Shown one piece after another: positions 33,716 through 45,500 of a DNA stretch of 64,000 bases. This DNA comes from Micrasema longulum (lineage: Eukaryota > Arthropoda > Insecta > Trichoptera > Brachycentridae): contig JAGVSM010002703.1 of NCBI GenBank assembly GCA_022494885.1, forward strand, positions 310,001-374,000. The letters are read 5' to 3'. The notes below the pieces were generated by a model. The model saw only the letters and a list, made by a program, of their open reading frames with translations. It made no database searches and was not told where the DNA came from. The position numbers and the translations under genes were made by a program. The first letter of the stretch is position 1. Every line of letters starts with the position of its first letter.

Positions 33716-33723
33716 TTATAAAT

Positions 33724-33845
33724 AAAAAAATGATCATCCTACCTTCATATAAAATATTTTTATGAAATACTGCTTTTTGTTCATTATGAAATGCCTTATG
33801 CTCCATCGGTAGATGAATGTGATGATGATGATGTTAGTATATATT
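33724..33845 (+). mobile_element. SINE 3' half
   Basis: AATGATCATCCTACCTTCAT, then GAAATGCCTTATGCTCCAT and a GTGATGATGATGATG tail. These are the distal segments of the SINE family without head or middle. Confidence 0.5.
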
Positions 33846-34169
33846 TGCCTTTCTTAGATTCTATTTTTTTTTGTTTAAGTCATGACTAATCAGGGATCAT
33901 CACATGAATGAGTTATTGCTGATTCGTTGCTATTTGGAATGTTCTTTTGCTTAGAAAAGGTTAATGGTAGCGAAATCCGCAATATTTTATCATAAATAAT
34001 TACCGTTTTAACCCTGATCCATGGTTCATTTAACTAAAATTCTGATATATATGAATGTAATAAATTTTAATACGGATTATAATTAATACATCTTTTATTA
34101 AATTAATGTACTCGATGATAATACTTTTATAGTAATCTACTAAGCTACAATGAAAAATGTTATTCAAAT

Positions 34170-34820
34170 ATTTTTTTATTTTATTTTATTTAGTTCTATG
34201 ATTAACATAGTCTAATACATATTTACAACTCAATATTTACATCTATACTTATTCTAACATTATTTATCACTATTATACACTTAATATCCTAATTTATAAT
34301 ATTAACTGTTTCATATGTACATTTTTATTAATTATATTCACCATTTACACTATATACAACCTAATATTTTTCACACATTTACTTTTTACATTTAATTCAA
34401 AATATATTTAAATTTATTTCATTTTTTATGCTTTCTGGCATTTCCTCAAATAGTTATATTCCCTTGTACATAAGGCAGTTCTGGGACATTGCTTTTGATT
34501 TCTTTTCCAGTCTTATATTTTTAGATCCTCTTGTTGCATAGTTATGAAAGAACTCATTATTTTTTAGTTTATTTTGAAAATATCTCGGAACTATTCCTTT
34601 AATAATTTTGTTTATTTCATTAGCAACATTGAATTTGATTCTTTGATCAATTGTCATGATATCTAGAAGTTGAATCATTGTCTTAACTTTTGTTTGTCTC
34701 CCACATCTTAATATTATCCTCATCGCTTTGTTTTGTATTATTTGGAGTCTCTTTAGATCTCCTTCATTACTTAAATATAAAATACTGGAGCAATAATCAA
34801 TGTGGAGAACGATAATACTT
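34170..34820 (-). mobile_element. LINE 3' remnant (RT C-terminal)
   Basis: On the minus strand from about 34815: IDYCSSILYLSNEGDLKRLQ, IIQNKAMRIILRCGRQTKV, MIQLLDIMTIDQRIKFN and VPRYFQNKLKNNEFFHNYAT, then a premature TAA at 34454 followed by in-frame LFEEMPESIKNEINLNIF and the natural stop near 34402. A classic jockey-like C-terminus, 5'-truncated, with an AAAT tail at 34175-34192. Confidence 0.8.
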
Positions 34821-34897
34821 TTAAATAAATTTGTAATCGCATGTTATTTTATTTCGTTATAGACATAAAGACGAAATATACGCATCAAGATCAGGTA

Positions 34898-35222
34898 CAG
34901 TAAAATTTCAATTATCCGAATTCATTATCCAGACGTTATCCGGAAATGCAGAAATCCGGTTAATTGTATTTACCATTAAATGGAGGCAATTTTTTGAAAG
35001 AAAACGCAAAATTTTCTCAAAGATTTATTTTTTATAGCTTTTGAAACAATTCAGTGAATCAGAATCACATTAAAAACTATTTGAACATGTCCAGCAAAGT
35101 TAATTGTTTTGAGGAATAAATTTTTTAATGGTTTTTATAACATCTCCTTTATTTATTATTTCCTTACAACGATCTGGATATTTGGCAATCCAAATGACAA
35201 GTTCGGATAAACGGAGTTTCTG
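34898..35222. mobile_element. pogo/Tigger-like MITE, 325 bp
   Basis: Left end CAGTAAAATTTCAATTATCC then GAATTC; right end inverted CAGAAACTCCGTTTATCC then GAACTT. The CAGT..TTATCCGAA terminus is typical of pogo/Tigger elements. A TA precedes the left end. There is no transposase frame inside; the ATTATCC motif repeats subterminally (34926-34946). Confidence 0.65.
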
Positions 35223-35419
35223 AATACACAAAGAAGGTTTTTTTTTTAAATACGCAATATATATGAATTTAGAATTTTAAAATGCAAGAGCCTCTTTTTT
35301 TCCTAGATTGGTACACATGTTTATGATTTTATTGGTGTGTCAGTTTTCGTCTACTTTGAAGGCGTAGTTGGTTTTGACAGACAAACTAGTAAGACGTGTT
35401 TTGATGTGATCGGCGAACT

Positions 35420-35740
35420 ATCAAGATTATTCCAGAGCGAAAATACTTACGCCTCTCGGCTTGTTTGAGAAATTTTGACAAAAAAACCCCAGACTGCATT
35501 GATGTTCCCAGCCACCGTATTTACCAGTCTTGGCCCCTTGCGACATTTTATTTTCCCATACAGACGTTTCACGACCATGTGTGAGATAAAGATCGAATCG
35601 CAAAAGGAACTGAAGGCCATACCAAAAAACGTGTTCCAGAAATGTTTTAAGGATAGAAAAAAACGTTGGCGTTAATTTATTATATCCGACGGTGATTACT
35701 TTGAGGGAGATCATAATTATATTGAGGAATAAAAAAATAT
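35420..35740 (+). mobile_element. mariner-like transposase C-terminal remnant
   Basis: Frames read QPPYLPVLAPCDIL (35509-), where the mariner consensus has S-P-D-L-A-P, so the third catalytic Asp is replaced by Val. After a frameshift it continues QKELKAIPKNVFQKCFKDRK and KRWR, then past a stop ISDGDYFEGDHNYIEE. The last blocks are the 'W..C....GdYFEGD' end of this transposase type. Inactive. Confidence 0.75.
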
Positions 35741-35809
35741 GTACACAAATTCCTTGTTTTTTTTTTTAAACTATGTATTTGTTCTGAAAAAATGTGAACA
35801 AATAATCAG

Positions 35810-35960
35810 CTTTTTTATTTATTTTATTTTATTTATTCTCAAAAAATATTTATTTATGATTTATTAAAACACAAGTCCCAACTCTATAGAACCAAAGTCC
35901 CGTGTTGAGTTGGGACGAATAAATGTATAAAAAATAAACAATCAATATCACCATCTATAC
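35810..35960 (-). mobile_element. LINE 3' UTR fragment
   Basis: Minus strand: TCGTCCCAACTCAACACGGG, ACTTTGGTTCTATAGAGTTG, then GGACTTGTG and an AAAT tail. Same 3' end as at 27.4 and 63.2 kb. Confidence 0.55.
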
Positions 35961-35990
35961 CACATAGAACAAAACATAGATACTGTAAAT

Positions 35991-36021
35991 AAAAGTATGT
36001 AGATACTGTCTACATACTTTT
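35991..36021. repeat. 13-bp perfect hairpin
   Basis: AAAAGTATGTAGA (35991-36003), loop TACTG, then the exact inverse TCTACATACTTTT (36009-36021). It lies 200 nt upstream of THAP relic D. Confidence 0.8.
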
Positions 36022-36219
36022 AACTCTATCTTTAAATAATTTTGTCAGTTTAAAAAAAACCTCTTCGCAAACAGAAATACCAGCACGGCACGGCTTTTCA
36101 AAATAAAGAAATTTAATTATAATGTTTAATAATATGTTCCTAATGGCTTTTAACATGTTTATTCAATAAATTCTAGTTCTAGTCCAGTAGTTAAAATTTT
36201 ATTTAATATTTGTTATAAA

Positions 36220-36297
36220 ATGAAAAGAAAAATGCTTGATTGTGTCGTGAAAGCGTGCAAAAACTATTCGAACCAAAGGAAAAAGACTTTTCATTGA
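36220..36297 (+). pseudogene. THAP domain N-terminus relic D
   Basis: A 25-codon frame ending TGA. Its core M-L-D-C-V-V-K-A-C-K-N-Y-S-N-Q-R-K-K-T-F-H is a textbook THAP start (C-x4-C-K-N-x-S and then tFH). It breaks off at the position where 'fP' should follow. The surrounding element is not resolved. Confidence 0.55.
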
Positions 36298-36300
36298 AAA

Positions 36301-36417
36301 TAAGGTACTTAGGTACTTGTTTATGATTGAATTCCAAAACTAAAGGCTATTGATATTCAAATATTGAATTTAAGTAGGCACTTAGGTACTTGTTTATGGT
36401 CGAATTCCAAAACTAAA
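36301..36417. repeat. Local direct duplication
   Basis: GGTACTTAGGTACTTGTTTA then TGATTGAATTCCAAAACTAAA (36304-36345) recurs at about 36376-36417 with few changes; period about 72 bp. Confidence 0.75.
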
Positions 36418-36834
36418 AATTGTTTTTACTCCCTAACGTTGGCTTGCCTGCTATAAGCTGGTTCAGCAAACTTTATTTCGTAAATAAGGCGATGTTTATT
36501 TGATTTTTTTTGAGCTATTTATAAATTCGTAATATGGGTAAGTTTTTCGTTCTATCTCCTCATGTGATTGGCTAATAGGCCTCGTTGAGCATAAATCAAA
36601 ATTTTGCAAAAATCACTGCTATATTGCCATAATTGAGGGAGAAAATACGGAATACGTGCTAATTAAAAACAGTCTGACCACGATATATCTGAGCCCCTAA
36701 AATTATGACACTCAACTCATGCTCAACGCTAATTCTTTAACCACCAGCCAGATTTTACGATATATTACGTTTTTATAAAGAAAGGTCAGACCAGTTGGGC
36801 AAAACAAGGTGTCTACACGATCAACATTAACAAG

Positions 36835-36900
36835 TAAAGTTCTAATTCCACCAGGAATCGAACTGGGATCCCTTGGACCAATTCGATACTAGGTCATTAG
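36835..36900 (-). mobile_element. tRNA-like (SINE) fragment
   Basis: Minus strand carries ATGACCTAGTATCGAATTGG, then TCCAAGGGATCCCAG and GTTCGATTCCTGGTGG, a box B in tRNA-like context. It lacks the body of the main SINE family. Confidence 0.35.
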
Positions 36901-36954
36901 ATTATGGAACTATGATTTTTCGGCAGAATAGAGAACTATGATTTTTCCGAAAAT

Positions 36955-37445
36955 GTTATTTAACTCTTGTGTGGCTGTGATGTCACACTAGTCTACATAC
37001 GATACGAGACTTGATATATCTCTCTTATTTATTTAAATGAAAAGTTTTTTTTTGTAATCTTCAATTCGACACTTTCACTTTGGATTTGAAAAATAAAATT
37101 TATATAACTAAGCTTGATTTTAATACCAAAAATATTTATCCTTGCTACGCGAAGAGTGAATGTGACGCGTGACTCGAATACAATAATACATCTGTATAAG
37201 AGAGAGCACGAAAATTGAACTCATATTTATGATTTTAAATTTATTTTGCTATTAGAGAACTGAATCATATGTTTATTTTTATAAATTATGACAAAATAAT
37301 TATTAAACAGTATGTCTCCATGTTTTTTTAATCAAATGTCTGAGCTTTAGAATATTGTCTTTTGCTTGTGGTAACACGAATGTTACATCACCATGCGCAA
37401 AGGAATTATTTTCCATAGTCTTTTAAGAGTTAATTAAACTGGCAC
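36955..37445 (-). repeat. Long dispersed repeat, copy 2 (inverted partner at 9.8 kb)
   Basis: Minus strand is collinear with 9835-10290; see that entry. The two copies lie about 27 kb apart in opposite orientation. Confidence 0.7.
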
Positions 37446-37589
37446 ATTTTTTTTTGTCAGATAAAGCATCGTATAATGCAATTGAGATTATTTATATCGA
37501 TACGGTATTAACAATATGCAATATACAAGTAAACGGATGACTTTTTAAAATATCTGAGAGGAAAAACATTTTTGAGACAAGTATTATGG

Positions 37590-37730
37590 AAGTCCAAGCA
37601 TTAACAGCGTTAATGACCTGTCATTGGATAGTTTAAGTGGCTCATTTACACATTGTGTAACATTTACCATTCTGCCTTTGTTTACATAGTGTGTAAAGTG
37701 GCCACTCAAACCAATCAATGACAGGTTGAT
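37590..37730. repeat. Repeat family T, compact head-to-head inverted pair
   Basis: GACCTGTCATTGG, GTTTAAGTGGC and ACCATTCTGCC on the left, mirrored by ACATAGTGTGTAAAGTGGCC, CTCAAACC and AATGACAGG on the right. The same inverted arrangement as at 31.4 kb. Confidence 0.7.
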
Positions 37731-37734
37731 AAAA

Positions 37735-38560
37735 ATAAAATATCCCCACCTTATTTTATGGAATAGAAATCCTCTCTACTCCCTCAGAAGATTCAGAATG
37801 GCACCCCATGTGTTATTTTCAGTAGTTCGCCGTTGTATTCAACTTCTTGGCTTATTTTAGCCCCAAAAAACATTGTATCAATAAAGTATAAGTACGTCTT
37901 CCAAATTACCTTGATGCGCGTGTTTAAAAAATGGCAAGGGTCTTCGTTGCTCTTGCCATATTTTGATAAAAATCATTTTCATTAAAAAAATTGGTAATTT
38001 AAAAAAAAATTCCTAGTGCAATCATGATAATTTAATGTAATTTTAAACAATAATCTTGAGTCGGTGAGGTATGTCTAAGTCTTTGTTTACGCAGGTACCA
38101 ACTGTCTTTTCTACCCTTTTTAGATTTTATGGAAAAAAATCGTTTCTATCCAAGTGTGATTTTAATCCAGCCTGGATGTTTTTTGCTATAACAGTGTACC
38201 TAATTTCACAAATACGGAATAACGTTATATTTTTTTTTGTAATTTAGAGCGGACTTTTACGATTCTAATGACATAAATATCGATGTAAAAATAATCCAAA
38301 TTAATTCAAAAAATTTGGGTTTAAAAATGAGTATACACAAAATGGCTCAAATATGGCACCATGTCACTTTGACGTCACACGTCATGCCCGCCGAGAGCAC
38401 TTCTAACATGTTCTGCATACAATTCATCCAATGTTTTGCGTACATATGGCGCGATAACGTCATAAATTCATAATGGTATCCCTGATGTTATTGAATTTAT
38501 AAAATTACTACAATGAACATAGACTATTGTGATACAAGTAGACACAGTTTTTGTTCCCAT
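37735..38560. other. AT-rich intergenic, nothing recognised
   Basis: Contains GACGTCACACGTCAT near 38370, a motif also seen in the THAP element ends, but no element could be delimited. Confidence 0.4.
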
Positions 38561-38564
38561 TCGT

Positions 38565-38690
38565 GTTTGCAATATGGTCATGAGGATGAATGACAATATC
38601 CGACAAAGGCTCTCCATAGAATTTGCCAAACACACTGTAAAAGGGGCAGTGAAAGTAGTAGAGTAAAATTAAATTAAAATCGCTATCCCT
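38565..38690 (+). repeat. Dispersed repeat F, copy 2
   Basis: Pairs with 32935-33080; here it is not followed by a SINE. Confidence 0.6.
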
Positions 38691-38734
38691 AAATTTAATA
38701 ATTTTAAAAGAGTTACTCGTTTATTGACAAAAAA

Positions 38735-38870
38735 ACATTGTTTTTTGTATGAGTGAAACCGATAGGAAGACCCACGGTCTTTAAAACGGTTTTCGGGTAT
38801 GTGAGACAGTACTTTCACTGGTAACGTAATACGTACCGTTCGTTCCATAGGCATAGGGCGCGAAAGGTCT
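38735..38870 (+). repeat. Dispersed repeat H, copy 1 (inverted copy at 44.5 kb)
   Basis: GTATGAGTGAAACCGATAGG, AAGACCCACGGTCTTTAAAA, then CGGTTTTCGGGTATGTG. The minus strand of 44521-44590 reads the same with few changes. A weaker match (GAGACCTTTAAAACAG..TTCGGGTGCATG) sits at 36-64, upstream of cuticle gene 1. Confidence 0.65.
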
Positions 38871-38874
38871 CGTC

Positions 38875-39515
38875 TTTAAGTAAATCACAATATTTTATTT
38901 ATTTTGAATACAAACGGATGCGCAGGTTATAATGCTTATATTAAGAGACTAATAAAGAAAATGATCATCCATAGTAGGGCCTGCCATCTAATTATATGGA
39001 TTCACATAACTTTAATAAAATAAAGCGAAGGTTAAAAAAAAAAAAAATATATAAATATTTAAAAAGTGATAAATAATTATAACAAAGAAAATGCGAAGAA
39101 ACTGGGAGATGTGAATTTCAAACTATTGTAGAAAGTTTATCCGACGTCACACGAAAAAAATTATACCTTTACCACCGATTTTTTGGCTTATTTAAGTACT
39201 TTTTAATTTTAATGTGAAATTTGCCCCACTCTGCCCTTGATGTGAAAAAAGTTAACATTATTTTTAATATTATTATTCAAAGCATTAACTTTTTTGTCAA
39301 ACATTTGACAAAATTTTACTTAATATTTGTATTTATTTTAAAGTAACAAAACATTCATTTCAAAAGTTTTTTGTATTGTAATCGGTGGACATAAAAATGC
39401 AAAAAACAAAAAAAATTCAAGAATTCCAAATTTTGAATAAAAACTCCTCGTTCGCGCCAAACAATCCTCCTCCTCGGCCGCCCTTCCGCTGAGAGTGAAA
39501 GGCCCCCCGCCCAGC
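38875..39515. other. Upstream region of cuticle gene 3
   Basis: AT-rich until about 39440, then GC-rich (TCCTCCTCGGCCGCCC, GGCCCCCCGCCCAGCGGAG) directly before the TATA box. The GC-rich block may be a proximal promoter. Confidence 0.45.
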
Positions 39516-39522
39516 GGAGTCC

Positions 39523-39553
39523 TATAAAAGCAGCCTCCAGATCTGTTCAACAC
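39523..39553 (+). promoter_or_regulatory. Core promoter of cuticle gene 3
   Basis: TATAAAAG at 39523-39530, with a possible initiator around TTCAACA (39546-39552). The coding start at 39582 gives a 5' UTR near 30 nt with a purine-clean CACCAGACACA leader before ATG. Confidence 0.65.
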
Positions 39554-39581
39554 ACAAGTTCATCCACATCCACCAGACACA

Positions 39582-42500
39582 ATGGCATTCAAGGTACGAA
39601 TTTGCTGTCGAACGTATTTTTACCGCCAAAACGCTCGCGATCGATAATTTTTAATTACAAATTTCGAAAACCCGATATATTTTTGAGAATATTTTTATGG
39701 CCGTATAACTTCGACTAGCAGTTTTCATTAGAGTAAATTTACTTACAAAATAATAGTACATTAAAATTGTAATTAAACTAAATTAAATAATATAGGGTTT
39801 ACTAAGGTACAGGGGATAAGGCAACACAATTAAGGAATACAAATAATAAAAATAAAAAAAACACGATAAATTTACTACTGTATTGATTAAATTGCCATTC
39901 ACAATTTAATACTTAATATTATCAGAATAACATAATTTTTCTCCATTACAATAATAACACGACTATATTTTCGGGAGCGTAATCCCATAGTCGGATTAAT
40001 CATAGTCGGACTAAAAATTGTACAAAATTTATAAACATAAAATTCATCACATAAAAACGTTTTAAAATATTTTTTGCATGGTTTAATTTAATGTTTTGTC
40101 TACCATATAAAGGTTAAACCTTTTATAAAGAGTTGGATTTATTATCAACCTAAGGGTAATGGTGTTAAGATTATATTATATAAGTTGACAATTTTATCTT
40201 TTTAATATTTCTAAATAATTTTTCTCCCCTTATGGCAGCAAAAAATTTTCTCATTAATTTATTGACATTTGTTAAATCAATAGTTTTCTAAAAATCAAAC
40301 AATAGAAATATATTAAGTTTTTACTTTTTACATTTGTTTGATCGGTACGTATTTCAATAATACATAATACCAGTAAAATTCAATATTCCGACTCGTAGGT
40401 TGAGAAACAATGAAGTACTGTTCATCGATCAGCATAGAACAAACTATGGCCTTAATTCTCCGATGACCCGTCTTTGTCGTATTGTTAACCCAAGACAAGA
40501 TCTGGACTTTTTTGGTTTAAGTTTACAACGATTTAAACGAGCACTAAATAAATAGTTCAGATCTTGTCTTTACGTCCCTTATGTTTGTCAATGCTTCTTT
40601 TCTTTTTTTAAATGTTTTAAACTATTCTTTTATTGTGATATTTAAACCCTATTAACTGTACTTATTGACAATGTCCGTTAATAAATAAATAAATAAATAT
40701 TTCATATCATTAAATAAAAATTGTATTTAAATAAATCAATCATATTATATAACTTTTTACATAAGCTAAAAAATATGTTAATTATATACTGAAAACATGT
40801 TTGATTACTAAACAAACATATGGCTATGAAAAAAAACGAAATTCCATATTAAAAACAGGAATACGCCATGTTTCAAAACCTATTGTATCGATTATTGTAT
40901 TGGCTATTGTAGTGATTTCAAATTAAGTTATCAAATAAATTTAGATCATTTTTGTCAATTACTATGGCAGGAATGATTTGATAACGGACACAACAAATTA
41001 CTGTTGCTGATTTAATTTATTTTTTAATGTTGATTGAGTTAAATTTGGTAGTTATTTTATAAAAGTGTAATACAACATATAACCGTGGTTAGACGATGCT
41101 TGCCTTAGATACTTTTTTGCCTTGCCTTTGGTACTGTTTATTTTATGTTTAATTTAATATAAAAAATAGCTTTGACCCATCAATTACCGCTCGAGAATCT
41201 TCCAACACGATATTATTGGATTTTATTTTTCTGTGTCTATTGCGTCCATACATTTTTCATTTCAAATATTTCTAAAAAAAATGTAGGTAATTGTATTATT
41301 CACTGTGTTTTTGTGAAAACAGCAATTGGCCACATCAATTTGTTCAAAAACCTCAATGAGAAAGTTTAATGTTTTATTTAATATTTTTTCTATTTTTTAA
41401 TAGACTATTAAACTAAGCCAAGAATTAATGTTTTAAAATTAATTTATCGTATTATAAGCGCTGTGATTTATTTAAATTTTGTATTTTTGAGATTACTTCT
41501 CGTGTGACGTTTCAAAGTCTCTTCTCCTTTTTCTCGGTCAGTTTTACCGGTTTGTCACGAAATTCATCACAACTCTCTTATCATTAGTTAATTCATAAGA
41601 ACTAGTGACGTTGTTCAAAGTAGTAGTTTTTTTTTTCACCCCAACAGGCCAGGGGGCCCAATAACAGTGGTGAGTTACAGCACAGAGCATCCAGACTTGA
41701 GAAAAATCACATTAAATTTTTGTGTTCTCATCGGGAATCAAACCGGAAACTTTCCGTGCGTGAGTCAAGCGTCACTTCTACCACTATGTAGCGCCACTAT
41801 CACTCATTGCTTGACAGTTCAAAGGTGCTCCGGATATTCTTATATATAGGTTTTTAGAAGTGTTGACTGAATACTTTTACAAATCTAAATATGGAGAGTT
41901 CAACTACTATATAAGTTTTTGAAAAACCGCTTTTTTTATTTAAACTATTCATACAAATTTTTGTTTAGTTTGCACTAAAAACAAAAAATGACAAACTTAA
42001 GTTTTATTTAGTATTTCAATATACATACAATATTTTCTCATTTTTTAATGTTTATAAAATGAGCATAAAGTATATCCATGATTTTATTTCGTTAAAAGAC
42101 ATAAAAACTTTTGCAAAACCGTGGTATTGGGTTTAAGCACTCGTTTAAGTTTTTTTTTTAAATTTGCATGTTTTTTCTAAACAAATTGTATATGTCATTT
42201 ACTTTTAATTTGAACAATGTATTTACAATGATACTACAAACTATAAAAAAAAACAATAGGCTACAATTAAAATTGGACAGAAAGGAAATGTTTTTTTAGA
42301 AAACTGAATTCGAAATCTCGTGTAATTATGATGCATCACATAGATTTTTCATTTGCTAAACAAGTGATAAAAAGTTCCAGTATTAACTAATTAATAACTA
42401 GGGTATTTTCTTAAAAAAACATCACAAAATGATAAATAATTGCGTGTGTTTATAAGAAAAGTAACATAAATATTTTACAGCCTCACATTATTTATTTTTT

Positions 42501-45500
42501 TATTTAACAGAAACATACAGTCAACGATGATTAAATTATATAATAACGATAAGGCTTAAAGACAGACCAGCAAAGTTTCTAAATAAAATTCACTCATATT
42601 AAATTACGGTACATTTTTACTGTACGGTTACGATACGGTTGGCTTAACTAAATTCTGCGGATGCCTCCTGAAAGCCTTAATCACGCTTGTCTACTTTACG
42701 AGGCATCAGGTTCTCGACGTCCTGGACGTCCGCTGCTGACTGTTCGTCGGCAGTTCGTTTCAGAGCTGCTTGGAGGGTCTTTGTGGACACCATATGCTCC
42801 AACAGGGAGCGGACATGGAATGATGATGATGATTGAAATGTGTGCGTATATATGTAAAAGGGTGTGTTTGTGTGTATTTGCATGAGAGTTAGTGTAGAGG
42901 TGTGTTTGCCATTTTCATCCTTAAAGTATTTTCTTTTTTTCTATACTTTACGTTCTTATTAGGAGTTTTGTCGCAGACGGCAAAATTAGCAGTCCGAATC
43001 ACCGGAGTCCTGGTGCCAATCCTTATGTACGGAGGCGATGTACAGTATTGGATAAACAAGGATGAAAGTAGGCTGAATGCTTTCTCTCAGGCAACTGTTT
43101 GGTGAAACTTTGGACGATAAGTGAACAAATGTCGAGATCCGTGCATTATGTGAGGCTGGGACAAGCATTATCGACGAAATCGAGAAAGGGGTGCTGTGTT
43201 GGTTTGGACAAGTAGATCGATTGGACAGCGAAATAACGGTTTAAGGGATTTACGATGCGAATGTTGATGGATGCAGAAAACGACGAAGACAAAAAAAGAC
43301 AAGGCATGACCAAATTCAACAAATGCTTGAAGATGGACAAGAAAGATAGATCAATCGCCGTGGGTGCACGAAAAATTTATGAACGTAGAGGAAGCGAGGT
43401 CTTTTTGCAAAGACATACTAAAGTGGCGTACTATCCTCTCTGCCTACTCCTACGGGAAAATGGCTTGTTGTATTGTTTGCTTTCTTTGTTTGTTCGATCT
43501 TCAGAAATCGGCATAGTAGAAAAAGTAGGATTCAGCTCTTTTACTTCACAAAAGTCAACAGATGGAAGAGTTGAGGATATGTGGATGTTCAAACATAGGC
43601 AGAATGGTGAATATTGCACAGTGTGTAAAGTGGCCACTTAAACGAGCCAATGACAGGTCATAAGCCCTGTAAATGTCCAGACTACCATATTCCCCTCTCA
43701 AAGATGTTTTCCCTCTCTGTTGCAACAAATTTAAATATGAACAACTCCCTAGGGAGAAAATCCAGCCAGTCTGCAAGCATTTGGATATACTCAAAACATT
43801 GTAGAAAAAATAATAGAAGATGGTTATTTTTTAAATACACATAATATTTTTTATGTAATCAAGTCATTGCTCTTAATATCCAAAATACAATGTAAGTTTA
43901 TTCAGCTGTATAAACAATAATTATTTTTATAAGTAGTATTGATAAAAAAGGCACGCATAATAATTTCAGATTGTACTTAAGTAAATTGGTAAAAATTGAC
44001 ACAGTCAATTTCACGTGAATATAAAATAATAATAAAATAGGAATCTAATTAACGATTTAAAAAAATCCTAATGCCCTACGCCCCGCGGTTGCAGCTAAAG
44101 TTATTCACAGTTAATAAGCTAAGTAAACCTCGATAAAGAAGCTTGTATAGCTTTGAAACCGATCGATAGAAAAGTTAAAAAATAAGTGGTTAAATACAAG
44201 GTAGTTTTATTTATTTTATTATAATAAATAACCACAACGTTAGTGCTTTAAATATAAAATTTATGTTATTCAATTTAGTCACTAGCCAGTACAGATAAAT
44301 AATTTTATATCATGCGTTTTGTGTTCATTTATTGACAGAAATCGAACCCGGGCCCTCCACAGAATTTAACTACATCAACCGTTGAACATTATAATTACAT
44401 GTTTTTCAATAATTTGAATTTAATTCCAACAATACTAGACACAATTTCCATACTTCTACGTATACATATTTATTATGTGTTTAACCGTTACTAACGGTTT
44501 AATTGTGAAAACATTCCCTCCACATACCCAAAAATCGTTTTAAAGTCCGAGGGTCTTCCTATCGGTTTGCTCATACTAAAAAACATACTATTTTGTCAAT
44601 TAATGAGTTACTGTTTAAAATGACAATTTTAATTTTATTCAAATGTTCTGCTTTCATTCACCCCCTTTTGATAATATTGCAATTACACGAATGGAAGTGA
44701 TAGCAAACACTGTTTTCACTTGTTGTAAATTCAGTTACAAAAATCTGTTTCCATCCTGGTATTTTTTTATAAATTTAATTATGTTCATTTCGGTTTTTTT
44801 TATCATTATTCGGAAAAAAATACTGAACTCCGACGCCTTTTATATAAGTCACGAAAAGGTTTATTCAATGATAATGCAATTAACACCGTTTATTTCATGG
44901 TTTTTAACTATTTCAATTTAATGAATACCCAATGAAAGAATTGTTAGTACTACGTTTGACAATTACAACACCAAGGGTTAGGCAAGCAAAACTATTTGCC
45001 AGTAATGGAAAGGATATCACGAAATATTTGTCCAGTATGAACTGAACTCATACTAGGTATGAACCTAGAGACACTGGGCTTCTTTGACAATATATAGAAT
45101 TATCAACCATTCTGCGCATTTTTCAAAAGACGCGAACTCTGAAAATATCGGGAATAATTAAATTGTTTAGAAATATTTCTTTGTTATATTAATTGCACCC
45201 TATAAATCTTTACTATTTTATTTACTTGTTTCAGGTCTTAGTTTTCGCTGCCGTGGTAGCTGTGGCTCGCGCTGGCATCATCGCCCAGCCTGCCTACTCC
45301 GCTCCCCTGGCCTACGCCTCCCACGGCTACGCCGCCCCCGCCTACGCCGCTCACGGTTACGCCGCCCCGGCTTACGCCGCTCCCGTTGCCAAGATCGCCG
45401 CCCCCCTGGCTTACGCCGCCCCCGTCGCCAAGTACGCCGCCGTAGACGAGTACGACCCCCATCCCCAGTACAACTTCGCCTACGACGTCCAGGACGGTCT

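Noticed and set aside
45200..45210. TATAAAT just before exon 2 of cuticle gene 3 as its promoter, with transcription starting at exon 2
   Set aside because: It would give a protein without the M-x-F-K start found in both paralogues, and a polypyrimidine tract with CAG follows, fitting a splice acceptor.
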